A stretch of 53,706 nucleotides of DNA from Acidobacteria bacterium RIFCSPLOWO2_12_FULL_66_21 (GCA_001767455.1 MELC01000036.1:1-53706); one strand, 5' to 3'; shown: positions 42,113 through 51,977, counted from the stretch's first letter. Notes: generated by a model not told the origin, from the letters alone. Translations and numbers: made by a program.

Positions 42113-42895
42113 GTGCATTCCGCGCCCGCCGACGCGCTGAGACCCGACCTCACGATGGTCGTCCCGACCTACAACGAGCGCGAGCGCATCGCCGAGCTCA
42201 CGGCCGCCTTGTTCCGGGTGTGCACCTCCGCCGGCGTGCGGCTGGAGCTCGTCATCGTCGACGACAACTCGCCTGACGGCACCGGCGAGGTGGCGGATGG
42301 CCTGGCGCGCGAGTATCCCGTGCGCGTAATCCATCGGTCGGGCAAGCTCGGGCTTGGGACGGCCGTCGTCGAAGGCTTCGGGGTGGCAGCCGCCGGGGTG
42401 GTCGGCGTGATGGACGCGGATTTCAGCCACCCACCCGCGCTGGTGCCGCGCATGCTCGCAATCTTCCGGAAGACGCGGGCCGACGTCGTCGTCGCGAGCC
42501 GCTACGTGCGGGGCGGATCCACGCCCGACTGGCCGTTGAAACGGCGGGTTCTTTCGCGCGCCGCCTGCCTGCTTGCGCGGCCGCTGTCGCCGATCAGGGA
42601 TGCGGCTTCCGGCTTCTTCCTGATCCGCCGGGAGATCGCGCGCGCCACGATCATCAGGGCCGGAGGCTTCAAGATCTGCCTGGAGTTGATCGTGCGCAGC
42701 GGAGCATCGCGGCTTGTGGAGTTACCGTACCGGTTCGACGACCGGGAGCTTGGGGCCAGCAAGATGAGTCTGCGCGAGGCGGCGGGCTACCTCGTGCAGC
42801 TCCGCGATCTGTATCGGCTGCGCCTGACTGTCGGGCGCCAGAAGCCAGCCGAGTACCTGCGGATCGATCCCGAACCGGCCAGCTCCGCGATATGA
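42113..42895 (+). CDS. Family 2 glycosyltransferase, polyprenyl-phosphate mannosyl type
   Basis: This 260-residue enzyme matches dolichol-phosphate mannose synthase-type GT2 proteins: VVPTYNERERIAELTAALF, then VDDNSPDGT and the metal motif DADFSHPP, and later RYVRGG and DAASGFFLIRRE. It makes a polyprenyl-phosphate sugar from a nucleotide sugar at the inner face. It has no C-terminal membrane domain, so it belongs to the soluble, type III-like group. The product would serve GT-C enzymes such as the divergent GT39-like neighbour. GTG 42113 is the likely start; ATG 42155 is too late. Confidence 0.92.
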   Translation: MHSAPADALRPDLTMVVPTYNERERIAELTAALFRVCTSAGVRLELVIVDDNSPDGTGEVADGLAREYPVRVIHRSGKLGLGTAVVEGFGVAAAGVVGVMDADFSHPPALVPRMLAIFRKTRADVVVASRYVRGGSTPDWPLKRRVLSRAACLLARPLSPIRDAASGFFLIRREIARATIIRAGGFKICLELIVRSGASRLVELPYRFDDRELGASKMSLREAAGYLVQLRDLYRLRLTVGRQKPAEYLRIDPEPASSAI

Positions 42896-42949
42896 GTTGA
42901 AAACCCGACCGCCGCCCGCTCCGGCCAGTCTTACAGCAATGGGGCTTCG

Positions 42950-44125
42950 ATGTCGCAGGACGTGAACTACATGCATATTCCCACCCGAGCAGTTGTGGCC
43001 GGCGCTTTCATCCTTGTCATGAGCGGCTCGGTTATGAGCGGCTCGTTGGGCGCCCAGTCCGCGACCCTTCCGCCGCCGGCGGTTTCAAGTGAAGAAGCCG
43101 CCGCGATGGCGCAGTATTGGACCTTGCTCGCGCAGGGGCGGTTCGACGAATCGGCGCGGACCGTGGCTACACTGATCAGTCGCTATCCCAGGAACACTTC
43201 GGCGCTCGCGCTCCTCGTCGAAACGAGCATCGCACATGGCGGGCCCGTCAAGGCGCTCGATGCGTATGAGGTGTGGCTGGGCGGGCGCACCATCGAGGAA
43301 CCGGGCGTACTGCGCCGAATTGCCCGCGCCTACCTGTATGAGTCTGGACGCCAGACCCAGGATTCGGCCGCGCGTACAGAGGCGTTGCTCGCCCTGGTGA
43401 GAGACGGAGACGTGGCGGCCGCCGCCGCGCTTGGCGGCGACCCGACGGACGGGAGGGGCCAGTCAGGACCGGCCGGCGCCGCGGCGGTCGATCGTCTCGG
43501 AGCGCAGATGAAAGCCGCAAGCGGCATGAAGCTCAGGGAGATTCAGAGGCTCGCCGACACCGGGAATCCCCGCGCCGCGGCGGCGCTCGTCGAGGTGCTG
43601 CGCGACGAATGGCCGGAGAACCGCGCTGCCGCTGCGACCGCCCTGGGCAAGCTTGGCCGGGCCGAAGACATCGTCGTGTTGCGACCTCTGCTCCAGGATC
43701 CACACGGCGCCGTGCGCGTGCAGGCTGCCGGCGCGCTCTATCGCCTGGGCGACACGAGCGGGGCGCCAGTGCTGCTCGAACTTGCGGCGAGCGAGCACGC
43801 CTCGATGCGTCTGACCGCAGCCACGTTTCTCGCGAGTCAGCCCGACGAGAATTGGAAATCGCTCGTGCGCGCATTGGCGTCGGACCCTGATCCGTCCATT
43901 CGCCTGGACGCTGCACGGCTCATCGCGCCGCACGATCCCGATCTTGCCCGATCCGTCCTCGACAATCTCTCGCGAGACGCGAACGCGGCGATTCGAGAGG
44001 AGGCGGCCCTGGGCCTGGTGGAAACGTCCCGGTCCGATTTCGGCGTCCTGCGTCGAACGCTGCGCACGGGCAACAGCATCGCGAGGGTGCGCGCGGCCGA
44101 TCGCGTCCTCGCCCTGACCCGCTAA
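42950..44125 (+). CDS. Exported HEAT-repeat protein
   Basis: This 391-residue protein has a signal-like N terminus (AVVAGAFILVMSGS with cleavage near LGAQS). A TPR-like helical segment follows (LAQGRFDESARTVATLISRY), and then HEAT-type repeats such as RAAAATALGKLGRAEDIVVL, VQAAGALYRLGDTSGAPVLL and LDAARLIAPHDPDLARSVL. No catalytic residues are visible. It could scaffold envelope or glycan proteins. It ends with a four-base overlap with the convergent GT-C-like gene. Confidence 0.82.
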   Translation: MSQDVNYMHIPTRAVVAGAFILVMSGSVMSGSLGAQSATLPPPAVSSEEAAAMAQYWTLLAQGRFDESARTVATLISRYPRNTSALALLVETSIAHGGPVKALDAYEVWLGGRTIEEPGVLRRIARAYLYESGRQTQDSAARTEALLALVRDGDVAAAAALGGDPTDGRGQSGPAGAAAVDRLGAQMKAASGMKLREIQRLADTGNPRAAAALVEVLRDEWPENRAAAATALGKLGRAEDIVVLRPLLQDPHGAVRVQAAGALYRLGDTSGAPVLLELAASEHASMRLTAATFLASQPDENWKSLVRALASDPDPSIRLDAARLIAPHDPDLARSVLDNLSRDANAAIREEAALGLVETSRSDFGVLRRTLRTGNSIARVRAADRVLALTR

Positions 44126-46053
44126 CGCAGCCAGTCGAGCCAGGACTGCAGCCCCGCAGCGCAGGCCAGCGCTGCCAGCGCCATCGCCGGCAGGCGCGAC
44201 ACCCACCCGCGCCGCAGCGCCGTGGCGGCGCCCACCGAGGCGAGCACCACGACGGCGGGATAGGTCGCGAGCGTGACTCGCGTGATGAATTCGGCGGCGT
44301 AACGCAGGAACGATGTTCCCACCGGCGCGACGACGACGCTTGCGACGAACACGACATAAACGGCGATCCATGCCGCGACCGCGAGACTGAGCCGGTCGCG
44401 CCGCCCGCGGCGCCACCACGGAACCGCACCGACGGCCGCCAGCAGCAACATCGGCCAACCAACCGCAGCCACGCTCAGCCTGGCAGCTTCGATCACCTTG
44501 CCCGAGAGTCCCATCGCTGTCTGCGGCAGCGCAACTGACGCGGCCGCCGGTGCCGATGATGCGCGAACATTGACCGCGGAGCGGAACGCGTCGGCGAAGT
44601 GTCCGTAATACACCGCGACCGAGAACAGAACGGCGATGGCCAGCGCCACCATGATCGTGAGTGCCGTTACCCGCAATTCCGGTCGGCCCCGCCACCAGTA
44701 CAGACCGGCAAGCGCAGCGAGAGTGGCGCTGAGCAGCGCGAGCGTGCTGACGTGGCAGAGCAGCGCAAAGGCCGTGAGCGACCAGAACGCGGCAACCTGC
44801 CACCAGGCGCGCCGGTCCAACCGCCAGAGCACGGCCGCGGCCACCGTGGCGAGCGCGATGGCCTGTCCGAAGGCGTTGGTCATGTTGGCGTTGCCGACGA
44901 TCTCGAACGCGCGTGGAACCACGCTGAAAAACACCGCGGCGATGGCGCCGGCGAGCCGATCGCCCCACACGCGGGAGACGAGCAGGTAGAGCAGCAGGCC
45001 CCCCGTCGCCTCGGCGGCGCTGACGACGATGCGGAGCAGGAGGACGTAGTCGTGAGTCAGGAGCGACCACGGCGCGGCGAAGATGTACAGGCCGATCGCA
45101 TAAGGGAACTGGACCCCGCTCGGCATCGCCTGCGTAAAGAAGAACCGCCCGTCGAGCACCCACATCAGGCGATGGGCGTGGAAGACGGCGTCAATCGGAG
45201 TTTTCGACGGGTGCAGGAGCGCCAGCAGCTTGAGGTACAGCATCGCCGCGGTGAAGATCCCGACAAACCGCGCCTCGGTATGGAGACGACGGCTGCTGAA
45301 CCACTCGAACGCGCGGATGCTGGCGACGAGGATCGCGGCAATCCAGAACGCCAACTGCGGAACCCGCGCGACGTAGGGCGTGAACATCCCAACGCCCCAG
45401 GCGACCGGCATCGCCTGCCCGCAGCCAATCGCGACGCCGGCGGCTGCGGCCGCCGGCAAGCTCAGCCCGACGAGAACGAGCGCCGCGCCGAATGCCGCGC
45501 CACCCTCTGCCGCCGCCACGAGCGCCCGTCGCGGCGGGCGGACGAGGCCCTGATCCGCGGGCGCGCACGTCCAGCGGTCCACCATCACACCGAGGACGCG
45601 CGGATCGGCGGGACCCGGCTGAAAAGTTTTCGAGGAGGTCAGCGTCACCGTCGTCCTGGACGTCACCGACGCACCCGGTTTCGGCGGCAGGCGGACCGTG
45701 ATGTCCTGGTAGTCGTTCGTCGTGCGGACACTCGAGGCGATCACCCCATCGACCGTGAGAAGGACGTCGGGGAGCGTATCGGGATCCGCCCGGCCGCCGC
45801 GAAGTCGAACCGTGCAGGACCAGGCCAGTCGCCGGTCGAGTCCCGGCAGGTTGAGGTCCGCCTCTCGGCCCGTCCACGCGTAGGTCTCCTGGCCGGCGCG
45901 TTCGGCGTCGTACAGCCCGGAGATGGCTGCCGTCCCGCGGTCCATCTCCATGGTGATGGCCGGGTCGTACGCGTAGACGGCGGCCAGGGCGCCCATTCCG
46001 GAGCACGCGCCGACGAGGAATCCGAGGAGGCTGCGGGAGAGTAGGCGAGTCAC
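44122..46053 (-). CDS. Large membrane protein, GT-C glycosyltransferase-like
   Basis: This 643-residue protein begins with a short hydrophobic segment and a periplasmic beta-rich domain of about 150 residues (RLAWSCTVRLRGG, VLLTVDGVIASSV). About eleven membrane segments follow, with a loop VFHAHRLMWVLDGRFFFTQ and the motif GLYIFAAPWSLLTHDYVLLL. The build resembles GT-C enzymes or mannosyltransferase-like membrane proteins, but I do not see a certain catalytic Asp. Its place next to GT2 and GT39-like genes supports a role in glycan assembly. Function remains a guess. Confidence 0.7.
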   Translation of the reverse strand: MTRLLSRSLLGFLVGACSGMGALAAVYAYDPAITMEMDRGTAAISGLYDAERAGQETYAWTGREADLNLPGLDRRLAWSCTVRLRGGRADPDTLPDVLLTVDGVIASSVRTTNDYQDITVRLPPKPGASVTSRTTVTLTSSKTFQPGPADPRVLGVMVDRWTCAPADQGLVRPPRRALVAAAEGGAAFGAALVLVGLSLPAAAAAGVAIGCGQAMPVAWGVGMFTPYVARVPQLAFWIAAILVASIRAFEWFSSRRLHTEARFVGIFTAAMLYLKLLALLHPSKTPIDAVFHAHRLMWVLDGRFFFTQAMPSGVQFPYAIGLYIFAAPWSLLTHDYVLLLRIVVSAAEATGGLLLYLLVSRVWGDRLAGAIAAVFFSVVPRAFEIVGNANMTNAFGQAIALATVAAAVLWRLDRRAWWQVAAFWSLTAFALLCHVSTLALLSATLAALAGLYWWRGRPELRVTALTIMVALAIAVLFSVAVYYGHFADAFRSAVNVRASSAPAAASVALPQTAMGLSGKVIEAARLSVAAVGWPMLLLAAVGAVPWWRRGRRDRLSLAVAAWIAVYVVFVASVVVAPVGTSFLRYAAEFITRVTLATYPAVVVLASVGAATALRRGWVSRLPAMALAALACAAGLQSWLDWLR

Positions 46054-46136
46054 CGGGAAAGTCCGCCGTTCAGCCTACCCCAGGTCCCGGGCGCGCGCCG
46101 AGCAAATGCCGCTTCCGATTGGCGGCTCTTCTCCGC

Positions 46137-46142
46137 TATAAT
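46137..46142 (+). promoter_or_regulatory. -10-like TATAAT with hairpin leader
   Basis: TATAAT with TTCCGA 18 bases upstream lies 105 bases before the secreted-protein start at 46248. The leader contains the inverted repeat GGCCGGTTGGACCGGCC at about 46163-46179. Confidence 0.4.
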
Positions 46143-46247
46143 GTCTTCCGTTCCCCACTAATGGGCCGGTTGGACCGGCCGATATTCCTTACAGGCGTTG
46201 TCCATCGCGGCATAGATCCGTAGACTCCGGACCGATCCAAGGACGTC

Positions 46248-48215
46248 ATGAAGAACCGTTCGAACGACATGATCGCCCGCCGGCTCTGTTGGTGGGTGCT
46301 GGTGGCGCTGGTGTGCGTGCTCGCAGACGCGCGCGGGGCGGCCGCCCAGCTCAGCCGCGCCGGGAACGTCAGCATGATCGGGACGGCAACGCAGATCGGC
46401 GCGCCCGCCATCAAGGGGACCGACACGGCGTACGACCCGGTCAACAAGGTGTACCTGATCATCAACGCGTACTTTCCATCAGTAGCGTGGTTCGTGAATT
46501 CTAGCGGTGCGCCGGTGACTCAGTTCTTCGACATCGCACGCGGTGGCGGCGGCTTTCACTTTCCACGCGCACGTTACAGCCCGCAGCTCAACGACGGCCG
46601 GGGGGCCTTCCTGGTCACCTACCTGGAGGAAGGTCCCGCGGGCAACAACGTCGTGCACACGCGCGTCGTTGCGTATCCCGGTGTTCTCATCGGTAACGAC
46701 AACATCATTTCCGATGGGGGCAGCCCCGCATGGATCGAAAGCGCCGCCGCTATCGCGTACTCGCCCGACAGCCGGCGGTTCCTGGTCGCGTGGCGGACCT
46801 ACCCGAGCAAGACCTCGTCTCCGCATGTCGCGGCACGACTTGTGGACATCACCGGCGCGGGCGTTGGCTCGGTGCTGACGTTGTCGAGCGGGTTCGGGCG
46901 CGATCCTGGCGTGGCGTGGAACTCCAAGACCAACGAATTCGGCGTGTCGTTCGGCGCCGAGAACGCCGCGGGTTCCGCCGGCTTCTCCGGCTTCGCGGTT
47001 GTGTCGCCCGCCACCGGGTCCTTCGTCAGGAATTCGTTCAACTTCATTTCTGGATTCACGTTCATAACGGATGTCGACTACAACCCCGACACCGAACGCT
47101 ACGTGATGACGTGGCATCAGCAGCCGGGTGGCGTGCCCGAGGTTCGCAGCGCGGAATTCGACGCCGCCGGCACCCTGCTGAGCTCGAACTTGATTTCGCG
47201 CGAGCTCCCCGGGTACGACGCTCTCGCCCTGGCGTTCAATCCGATTAGCCGGACGTTCGGGATCGCGAGCATCCGCGCCAGTGGAGCCTCTGACGAGATC
47301 GTCGCGGCGGAACTGGACGCGCACGGCGTTCGGTCGAGCCCCGTCACGTCGATCGTTCCGTCTTCACTCATTCCGGGGATCCTGGGCCGCTATCCACGGA
47401 TCTCGACCAGCACTGCTTCGGCGACGTGGAACATCTCGTACAGCAACCGTCTGGCGACCGTGAACAGCGTCATGGTGGCCACGACGACAGTCGGGCAGCC
47501 GCGGGCCCCCGTCCCGAATCCGGTGATGGCGATTGGCGTGCCGGTCGCCGGCCTCGTGCGGCAGCCATTCGTGCTGGCCGGGTGGGGCCTCGATCTTGGG
47601 GCGAGCACGGGCACGGGCGTAGACACGCTGCACGTCTGGGCGTGGCCGGTTGGCGGCGGCGCTCCGATCTTTGTCGGCGTTCCCGGCTACGGATGGGTGC
47701 GTCCCGACGTCGGAGCCCTGTTCGGATCGCAGTTCACCAACTCGGGGTTCGGGCTTGTGGTGAACAACCTGCCCGCCGGGAAGTACTACTTGGTGACCTA
47801 CCTCCACAGCACGGTCGCCGGCACGTTCAACCTGTCGCGCGCGGTCACCATCACGATCAGCGATCCGCTGATGGCCCTCGACAGGCCCGTTTCCGGCGCG
47901 ACCGTGCCGGCGTCCGGATTCCACGTGAGCGGATGGGCCATCGATCGCGGCGCCACCTTCGGCCCTGGCGTGGACACCCTGCACCTGTGGGCGTTCCCCA
48001 CAGACGGCAGCGCGCCGAGGTTCGTCGGCGTCGCCGCATACGGCGGTGCGCGCGCGGACGTCGGCGCGATCTTCGGTGCCCAATACGGGGCTTCGGCATT
48101 CGACATCGTCGTCAACAATCTGCCTCCCGGCGCATACGACATCGTGGTGTTCAGTCACAGCGCGGTGACCCACACGTTCAACGCGGCGCGCGTCGTGCGC
48201 GTCACGGTGCAGTGA
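46248..48215 (+). CDS. Large secreted protein with two C-terminal tandem domains
   Basis: This 655-residue protein has a signal peptide (MIARRLCWWVLVALVCVLAD, cleavage after AAA near residue 35). The next 380 residues contain strands such as GAFLVTYLEE, RRFLVAWRTY, NEFGVSFGAE and ERYVMTWHQQ, which suggests a beta-propeller. The C-terminal 215 residues are two copies of a roughly 105-residue domain, each with VDTLH(V/L)WA, VG(V)xxYG, (R/G)ADVGA(I/L)FG and a final strand before VVNNLPxG. The domains are unnamed to me. It may bind surface glycans. A hairpin at 48235 follows. Confidence 0.82.
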   Translation: MKNRSNDMIARRLCWWVLVALVCVLADARGAAAQLSRAGNVSMIGTATQIGAPAIKGTDTAYDPVNKVYLIINAYFPSVAWFVNSSGAPVTQFFDIARGGGGFHFPRARYSPQLNDGRGAFLVTYLEEGPAGNNVVHTRVVAYPGVLIGNDNIISDGGSPAWIESAAAIAYSPDSRRFLVAWRTYPSKTSSPHVAARLVDITGAGVGSVLTLSSGFGRDPGVAWNSKTNEFGVSFGAENAAGSAGFSGFAVVSPATGSFVRNSFNFISGFTFITDVDYNPDTERYVMTWHQQPGGVPEVRSAEFDAAGTLLSSNLISRELPGYDALALAFNPISRTFGIASIRASGASDEIVAAELDAHGVRSSPVTSIVPSSLIPGILGRYPRISTSTASATWNISYSNRLATVNSVMVATTTVGQPRAPVPNPVMAIGVPVAGLVRQPFVLAGWGLDLGASTGTGVDTLHVWAWPVGGGAPIFVGVPGYGWVRPDVGALFGSQFTNSGFGLVVNNLPAGKYYLVTYLHSTVAGTFNLSRAVTITISDPLMALDRPVSGATVPASGFHVSGWAIDRGATFGPGVDTLHLWAFPTDGSAPRFVGVAAYGGARADVGAIFGAQYGASAFDIVVNNLPPGAYDIVVFSHSAVTHTFNAARVVRVTVQ

Positions 48216-48222
48216 CGGGGCG

Positions 48223-48942
48223 TCAGCCGACCTCCGAAGGGCCGCCTCGTGGCGGCCCTTCGCACGTACGGACGCGGCGCGGCTTTTCGCAGAAGACATG
48301 GTAACCGCTCGTCATGATCCCGGGTTCCAGGACCTGGCGGCGGCTGTCGCCGTATTCGCGCGTGATGAGGAACGACAAGCGCCGCACGATCTGCGCGGCG
48401 ACGAGCCAGACACCGCGCAGCGGCGTCCGGCCGAGCGTCTCGGCCTGCATGCCGAGCCGTTGAATCAGGACGGCTAGCGCCCCGATGCTGGTGGTTTCCT
48501 CCTGCAGCTCCCGTATCTCAAACCGGCGCAGCAGATGCCGCAGCCCGTACTTCGTGAAGCGGAAGTAATCATGGGGCGCGTCGTGGATCGGAAACAGGAA
48601 CCGTGTCGTCAGGATCAACGTTCCGCCGGGCTTGAGCACCCGGAACATCTCGTCGACGGCCCGCTGCGGTTCCGGCAGATGTTCGAGAACCTCGGTGCAG
48701 AGGACGACGTCGAAGACGCCGTCGATCAGTCCGAGGGCCTGGGCGTCGCCGAGCACCTGCACGCCCGTGCCCCGGCGGAGGTCGACCGCAATCCGGCGAG
48801 GGAAGGCGGCGGCGTAGGGGCCGTTCTGCGCGCCGATGTCCAGAGTGAGTCCGCGGCTGGCGTGCGCCGCGATGAAGCGGTCAAGCGTGACGCGCGTCAG
48901 TTTGGCCGAGAGCGCGTGGCTGGTCCTCTTGAGGAGCGGCAC
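48223..48942 (-). CDS. Class I SAM-dependent methyltransferase
   Basis: This 239-residue protein has SAM motif I LTLDIGAQNGPYAA, the acidic strand RRIAVDLRRG, and FDVVLCTEVLEHLPEPQRAV with LKPGGTLILTTRF, so it is a complete small methyltransferase. The middle part HDYFRFTKYGLRHLL is typical of glycan-region enzymes. Its last 10 residues are encoded by a transcription-terminator hairpin. The radical SAM gene ends five bases before its start, suggesting one operon running leftwards. Confidence 0.9.
   Translation of the reverse strand: MPLLKRTSHALSAKLTRVTLDRFIAAHASRGLTLDIGAQNGPYAAAFPRRIAVDLRRGTGVQVLGDAQALGLIDGVFDVVLCTEVLEHLPEPQRAVDEMFRVLKPGGTLILTTRFLFPIHDAPHDYFRFTKYGLRHLLRRFEIRELQEETTSIGALAVLIQRLGMQAETLGRTPLRGVWLVAAQIVRRLSFLITREYGDSRRQVLEPGIMTSGYHVFCEKPRRVRTCEGPPRGGPSEVG
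48235..48262. terminator. Bidirectional hairpin between convergent genes
   Basis: CGAAGGGCCGCC, a four-base loop TCGT and GGCGGCCCTTCG form a perfect 12-base-pair stem. It lies in the end of the methyltransferase gene and 20 bases after the secreted-protein stop. There is no T-run, but its place between convergent genes supports a terminator role. Confidence 0.65.
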
Positions 48943-48946
48943 GGCC

Positions 48947-50401
48947 TTACTTTACGGCGTCTACGACCTTCGCGCCGAGGAGCATCCGGGAACCGATGTG
49001 CCAGGCGACCCCCCACTTGCTGGTGGCCAGCTTCGCGAGATCGCCGGCGTGCCGCGCGATGTAACCAGGCCGAAGGAAGAACCGGCGTTTTGCGCGGTTG
49101 ATGGCCTCCATGACCACCTGCTCGTTGAGCCCGTTGCCCTCCATCACGTAGTAGGAATACTCCATCCGGGTCCAGTCCTCGCTCACCAGCAACCCGTCGC
49201 GCTTGGCTTTGGCGTAGAGCTCGGTTCCGGGGTACGGCACAGCCGGGTAGAAGTTGGCAAAATCCGGGTCGAGCTCGATCGCGTAGCTCGTGGTCCGTTC
49301 GAGCGCCGCGGGCGTCTCGCCGGGATAGCCGAAGATGAAGAAGCCGAACGACTTGATCCCCGAGGCGCGCATGTTCTGCAGCGCCTTGCGGATCTTGAGG
49401 CTCTCGAGGCGCTTCATCATGTCCTTGCGGGTCTGGTCCGATTCGGTTTCGATCCCGAGCGCGAGCATCCAGCAGCCCGATCGCTTCAGCCGATCCACGA
49501 AGGCGGGGTCCTGGAGGTTGTCGGCGCGCGCATTGCCGAACCACCGGACGTCCAGTCTTCTGGCGATGAGCTCCTCGCAGATCGCGCTGAACGATTTCAC
49601 ATTGAGCGTGACCGTGTCGCCCCACAGATAGAAGAACTTCACGCCGTGCTCGCGTACGACGCGCTCCATTTCGTCGACCAGCGCCGTGGCGCTCCGCTCG
49701 CGGAACTTGTAGCCCTGATGGAGCGGCGCGACGCAGAAGTCGCACGTATACGGACATCCGCGCGAGGTTTCGACGATGAGGTACGGTCGACCGACGAGCG
49801 GAAGGCGGTACCTGGTCAGGTCGAGCAGATCCCATGCCGGCATCGGCGCCGTCAGAAACCCGCCGAATGACCCGTGTGCGCGGTGCGGAATGATGTCGCC
49901 GCCGCGCCGGTACGTAAGGCTCGCGATGCTGCCGAGCTCGTCAAGTGACCCGAGCGCCGCCAGGGCGACGGCCCCATCCTCCGGCTCGCCGACGAACATC
50001 CCGTCCACTGCCGCCGCGCGCTCCATCGAGGCCACGGGCGTCGTGGAAGCATGCGGTCCGAAACAGAAGAGCGGCGCGTCGTAGCGCGCCTTCAGGCACG
50101 CCATCGCGGCGACATCCGCGGCAAGCGTCGGTGTGGTGCTCGGAAACAGGATGAGCGTCGGCAGGAACCCTTCCGCATCGAGGGCACGGATGAGGTCGTC
50201 GATCTCCTGGCGCGTCGCGGTCAGGTCCGCGAGCCGGACGGCGTGCCCGCGTTCGCGCAGGAGCGAGGCCAGCAGCGCCAGCGTGAGCGGCGGCTTTGTC
50301 GTACCCAGCACTTCCTCGCGCTCCTGGCACCGTCCCTGGCGCGTGAACGCAATGCCGCCGACAAGCGGCGGATTCACCAAGAGTGTCCGCTCCCCGATCA
50401 T
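48947..50401 (-). CDS. B12-binding-domain radical SAM protein
   Basis: This protein of about 484 residues begins with a cobalamin-type Rossmann domain (LLVNPPLVGG, LTLALLASLLRERGHAVRLA). The radical SAM core has the iron-sulfur ligands C216, C220 and C223 in CPYTCDFC, preceded by VETSRG, and later motifs RADNLQDPAFVDRLKRSG and FFIFGYPGETPAA. A variable C-terminal tail follows. The family includes many methylases and other radical enzymes of lipids and glycans; substrate unknown. AGGGAGAGG six bases before ATG 50401 is a good ribosome site. Confidence 0.92.
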   Translation of the reverse strand: MIGERTLLVNPPLVGGIAFTRQGRCQEREEVLGTTKPPLTLALLASLLRERGHAVRLADLTATRQEIDDLIRALDAEGFLPTLILFPSTTPTLAADVAAMACLKARYDAPLFCFGPHASTTPVASMERAAAVDGMFVGEPEDGAVALAALGSLDELGSIASLTYRRGGDIIPHRAHGSFGGFLTAPMPAWDLLDLTRYRLPLVGRPYLIVETSRGCPYTCDFCVAPLHQGYKFRERSATALVDEMERVVREHGVKFFYLWGDTVTLNVKSFSAICEELIARRLDVRWFGNARADNLQDPAFVDRLKRSGCWMLALGIETESDQTRKDMMKRLESLKIRKALQNMRASGIKSFGFFIFGYPGETPAALERTTSYAIELDPDFANFYPAVPYPGTELYAKAKRDGLLVSEDWTRMEYSYYVMEGNGLNEQVVMEAINRAKRRFFLRPGYIARHAGDLAKLATSKWGVAWHIGSRMLLGAKVVDAVK

Positions 50402-50502
50402 CAAGCCTCTCCCTGGAGCCCGCCCGGCCGGCACCGGTCATGATTTCTGTGGAACACGCAGATCCTGACATTCTAACGCGCCGAGGCCACTCCCGCTCGA
50501 GT

Positions 50503-51966
50503 TCAGCGCCTGACGCGCTCGGCCCGCGCCCACAGTCCCCACAGGAACGCACGCTCGGTCGGCCGCATGAAGCCGCCCGACCACAGCAGCGCCGCGAACA
50601 CGAGCACGGTCACCGAGCCCCGCACGAGGAAGCCCGCGAGCGGCGGGAGCGCCGGCAGGGCCGCCGCGATCGCCGCCGCGATGATGGCGGCGATCACGAC
50701 CCGGACGATGCGCCCCTTTTCGTACGTCATCCGATAGTGACGCTGCGCGAAGAAGCCGGCGACCGCGGCGAGCGTGACGTACGAGATCAGGAAGGAAACC
50801 GCGGCGCCGGTGACGCCGAATGCCGGCATCAGCACCGCGCCGCTCCCGAGACCTGCCGCGGCGGCCGCGAAGGTGGACACCGGGTAGTACTTGGTCCGGC
50901 CCGTGAGATTCAGGCCGATCGAGGTGAGCAGATACACGCCCTGGAAGGCGATGCCGAGAGCGATGAGGGGCACCACGACCGCCGCTCCCTCGTAGCTGCG
51001 GTTCGCGAACAGCAGCACGAGATCCGGCGCGATGGCGGTGATGCCCGCGACGAGCAGCGCGAGGATCGCGATGCCGTATGTCGCGATCTTGCCGAAGACC
51101 ACTTCCGCGCCCGGCTGTCGCGCCGTCTCGTAGTAGAACGGCGCCCACCCCGTCTCGAACGCCGAAAGAAAGAACTTGAGCGACTGGCCGAGCGTCGTGC
51201 CGATCTGATAGACGCCCAGCGCCGACAGAGGAATGTACAGGCTCAGGAGGAACTTGTTGCCGGCGTCCAGCGCCTGCTGGGCCAGACCGTGCGGCAGCCG
51301 CGGCAGCCCGAAGCGCAGGCACGTCCGCAACTCCGCGGTCGAGAACGTCCGACCCAGCATCGGACGGCACCAAGGCCAGAGCAGCGGAAGCAGCGCCAGC
51401 GTGACCATCAGGTCGGCCGCCATCAGGCCGGTCAGGCCCCAGCCCAGGCCGACGACGAGCGCCAGGCGAAGGACGAGCGTGGAGGCCGAGCGAGCGACCG
51501 CAAACGTGCTGAACGCGACGGCCTGGCCGCTCATGCGCATCGCGTGAAACGGCAGGAACGTGAAGGTGAGGAGGAAGGTGTTGACGAGGACGAGACGCAG
51601 GGGCAGCAGGTACCGCAGATTGCCGAACAGCGCATGCGCAATCAGCGGCGACGCGACGAGCGCCGCGGCGGCGACGAGGCCGCTCGCGCCCAGGAGAAAC
51701 AGGAACAGCGTGCTCGCCAGCCGCCGCAGGGTCGATGACTCGGCGCGCTCGAGGTAATACCGCATGAACGCGCCGTCGAGGCCCCAGCGGAACGCGATCT
51801 TCGCGAGCGCCTCCACGCCGCCGATCAGGGCGAGGGCGCCGTAATCGTCCTTGGTGAGATGCCGGATGTAGATCGGAAGCAGCAGCAGGCTGATCGCCGA
51901 GACAGCCACATCCCCTGCGCCGTAGATCGCAACGTTCTTCGAAAGAGCGCCCAGCGTCTTGCGCAC
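50503..51966 (-). CDS. Wzx-like polysaccharide flippase
   Basis: This 487-residue MATE/MOP-superfamily protein has 12-14 membrane segments, opening with NVAIYGAGDVAVSAISLLLL and IYIRHLTKDDYG, the conserved start of O-antigen and capsule flippases. The loop FRWGLDGAFMRYYLE follows. It likely moves an undecaprenyl-linked glycan across the inner membrane. It lies between a radical SAM enzyme and a methyltransferase of the glycan region, all on the reverse strand. The presence of a flippase suggests a Wzy-dependent or similar surface polymer. Confidence 0.9.
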   Translation of the reverse strand: MRKTLGALSKNVAIYGAGDVAVSAISLLLLPIYIRHLTKDDYGALALIGGVEALAKIAFRWGLDGAFMRYYLERAESSTLRRLASTLFLFLLGASGLVAAAALVASPLIAHALFGNLRYLLPLRLVLVNTFLLTFTFLPFHAMRMSGQAVAFSTFAVARSASTLVLRLALVVGLGWGLTGLMAADLMVTLALLPLLWPWCRPMLGRTFSTAELRTCLRFGLPRLPHGLAQQALDAGNKFLLSLYIPLSALGVYQIGTTLGQSLKFFLSAFETGWAPFYYETARQPGAEVVFGKIATYGIAILALLVAGITAIAPDLVLLFANRSYEGAAVVVPLIALGIAFQGVYLLTSIGLNLTGRTKYYPVSTFAAAAAGLGSGAVLMPAFGVTGAAVSFLISYVTLAAVAGFFAQRHYRMTYEKGRIVRVVIAAIIAAAIAAALPALPPLAGFLVRGSVTVLVFAALLWSGGFMRPTERAFLWGLWARAERVRR

Positions 51967-51977
51967 GGGTCAGTCGA

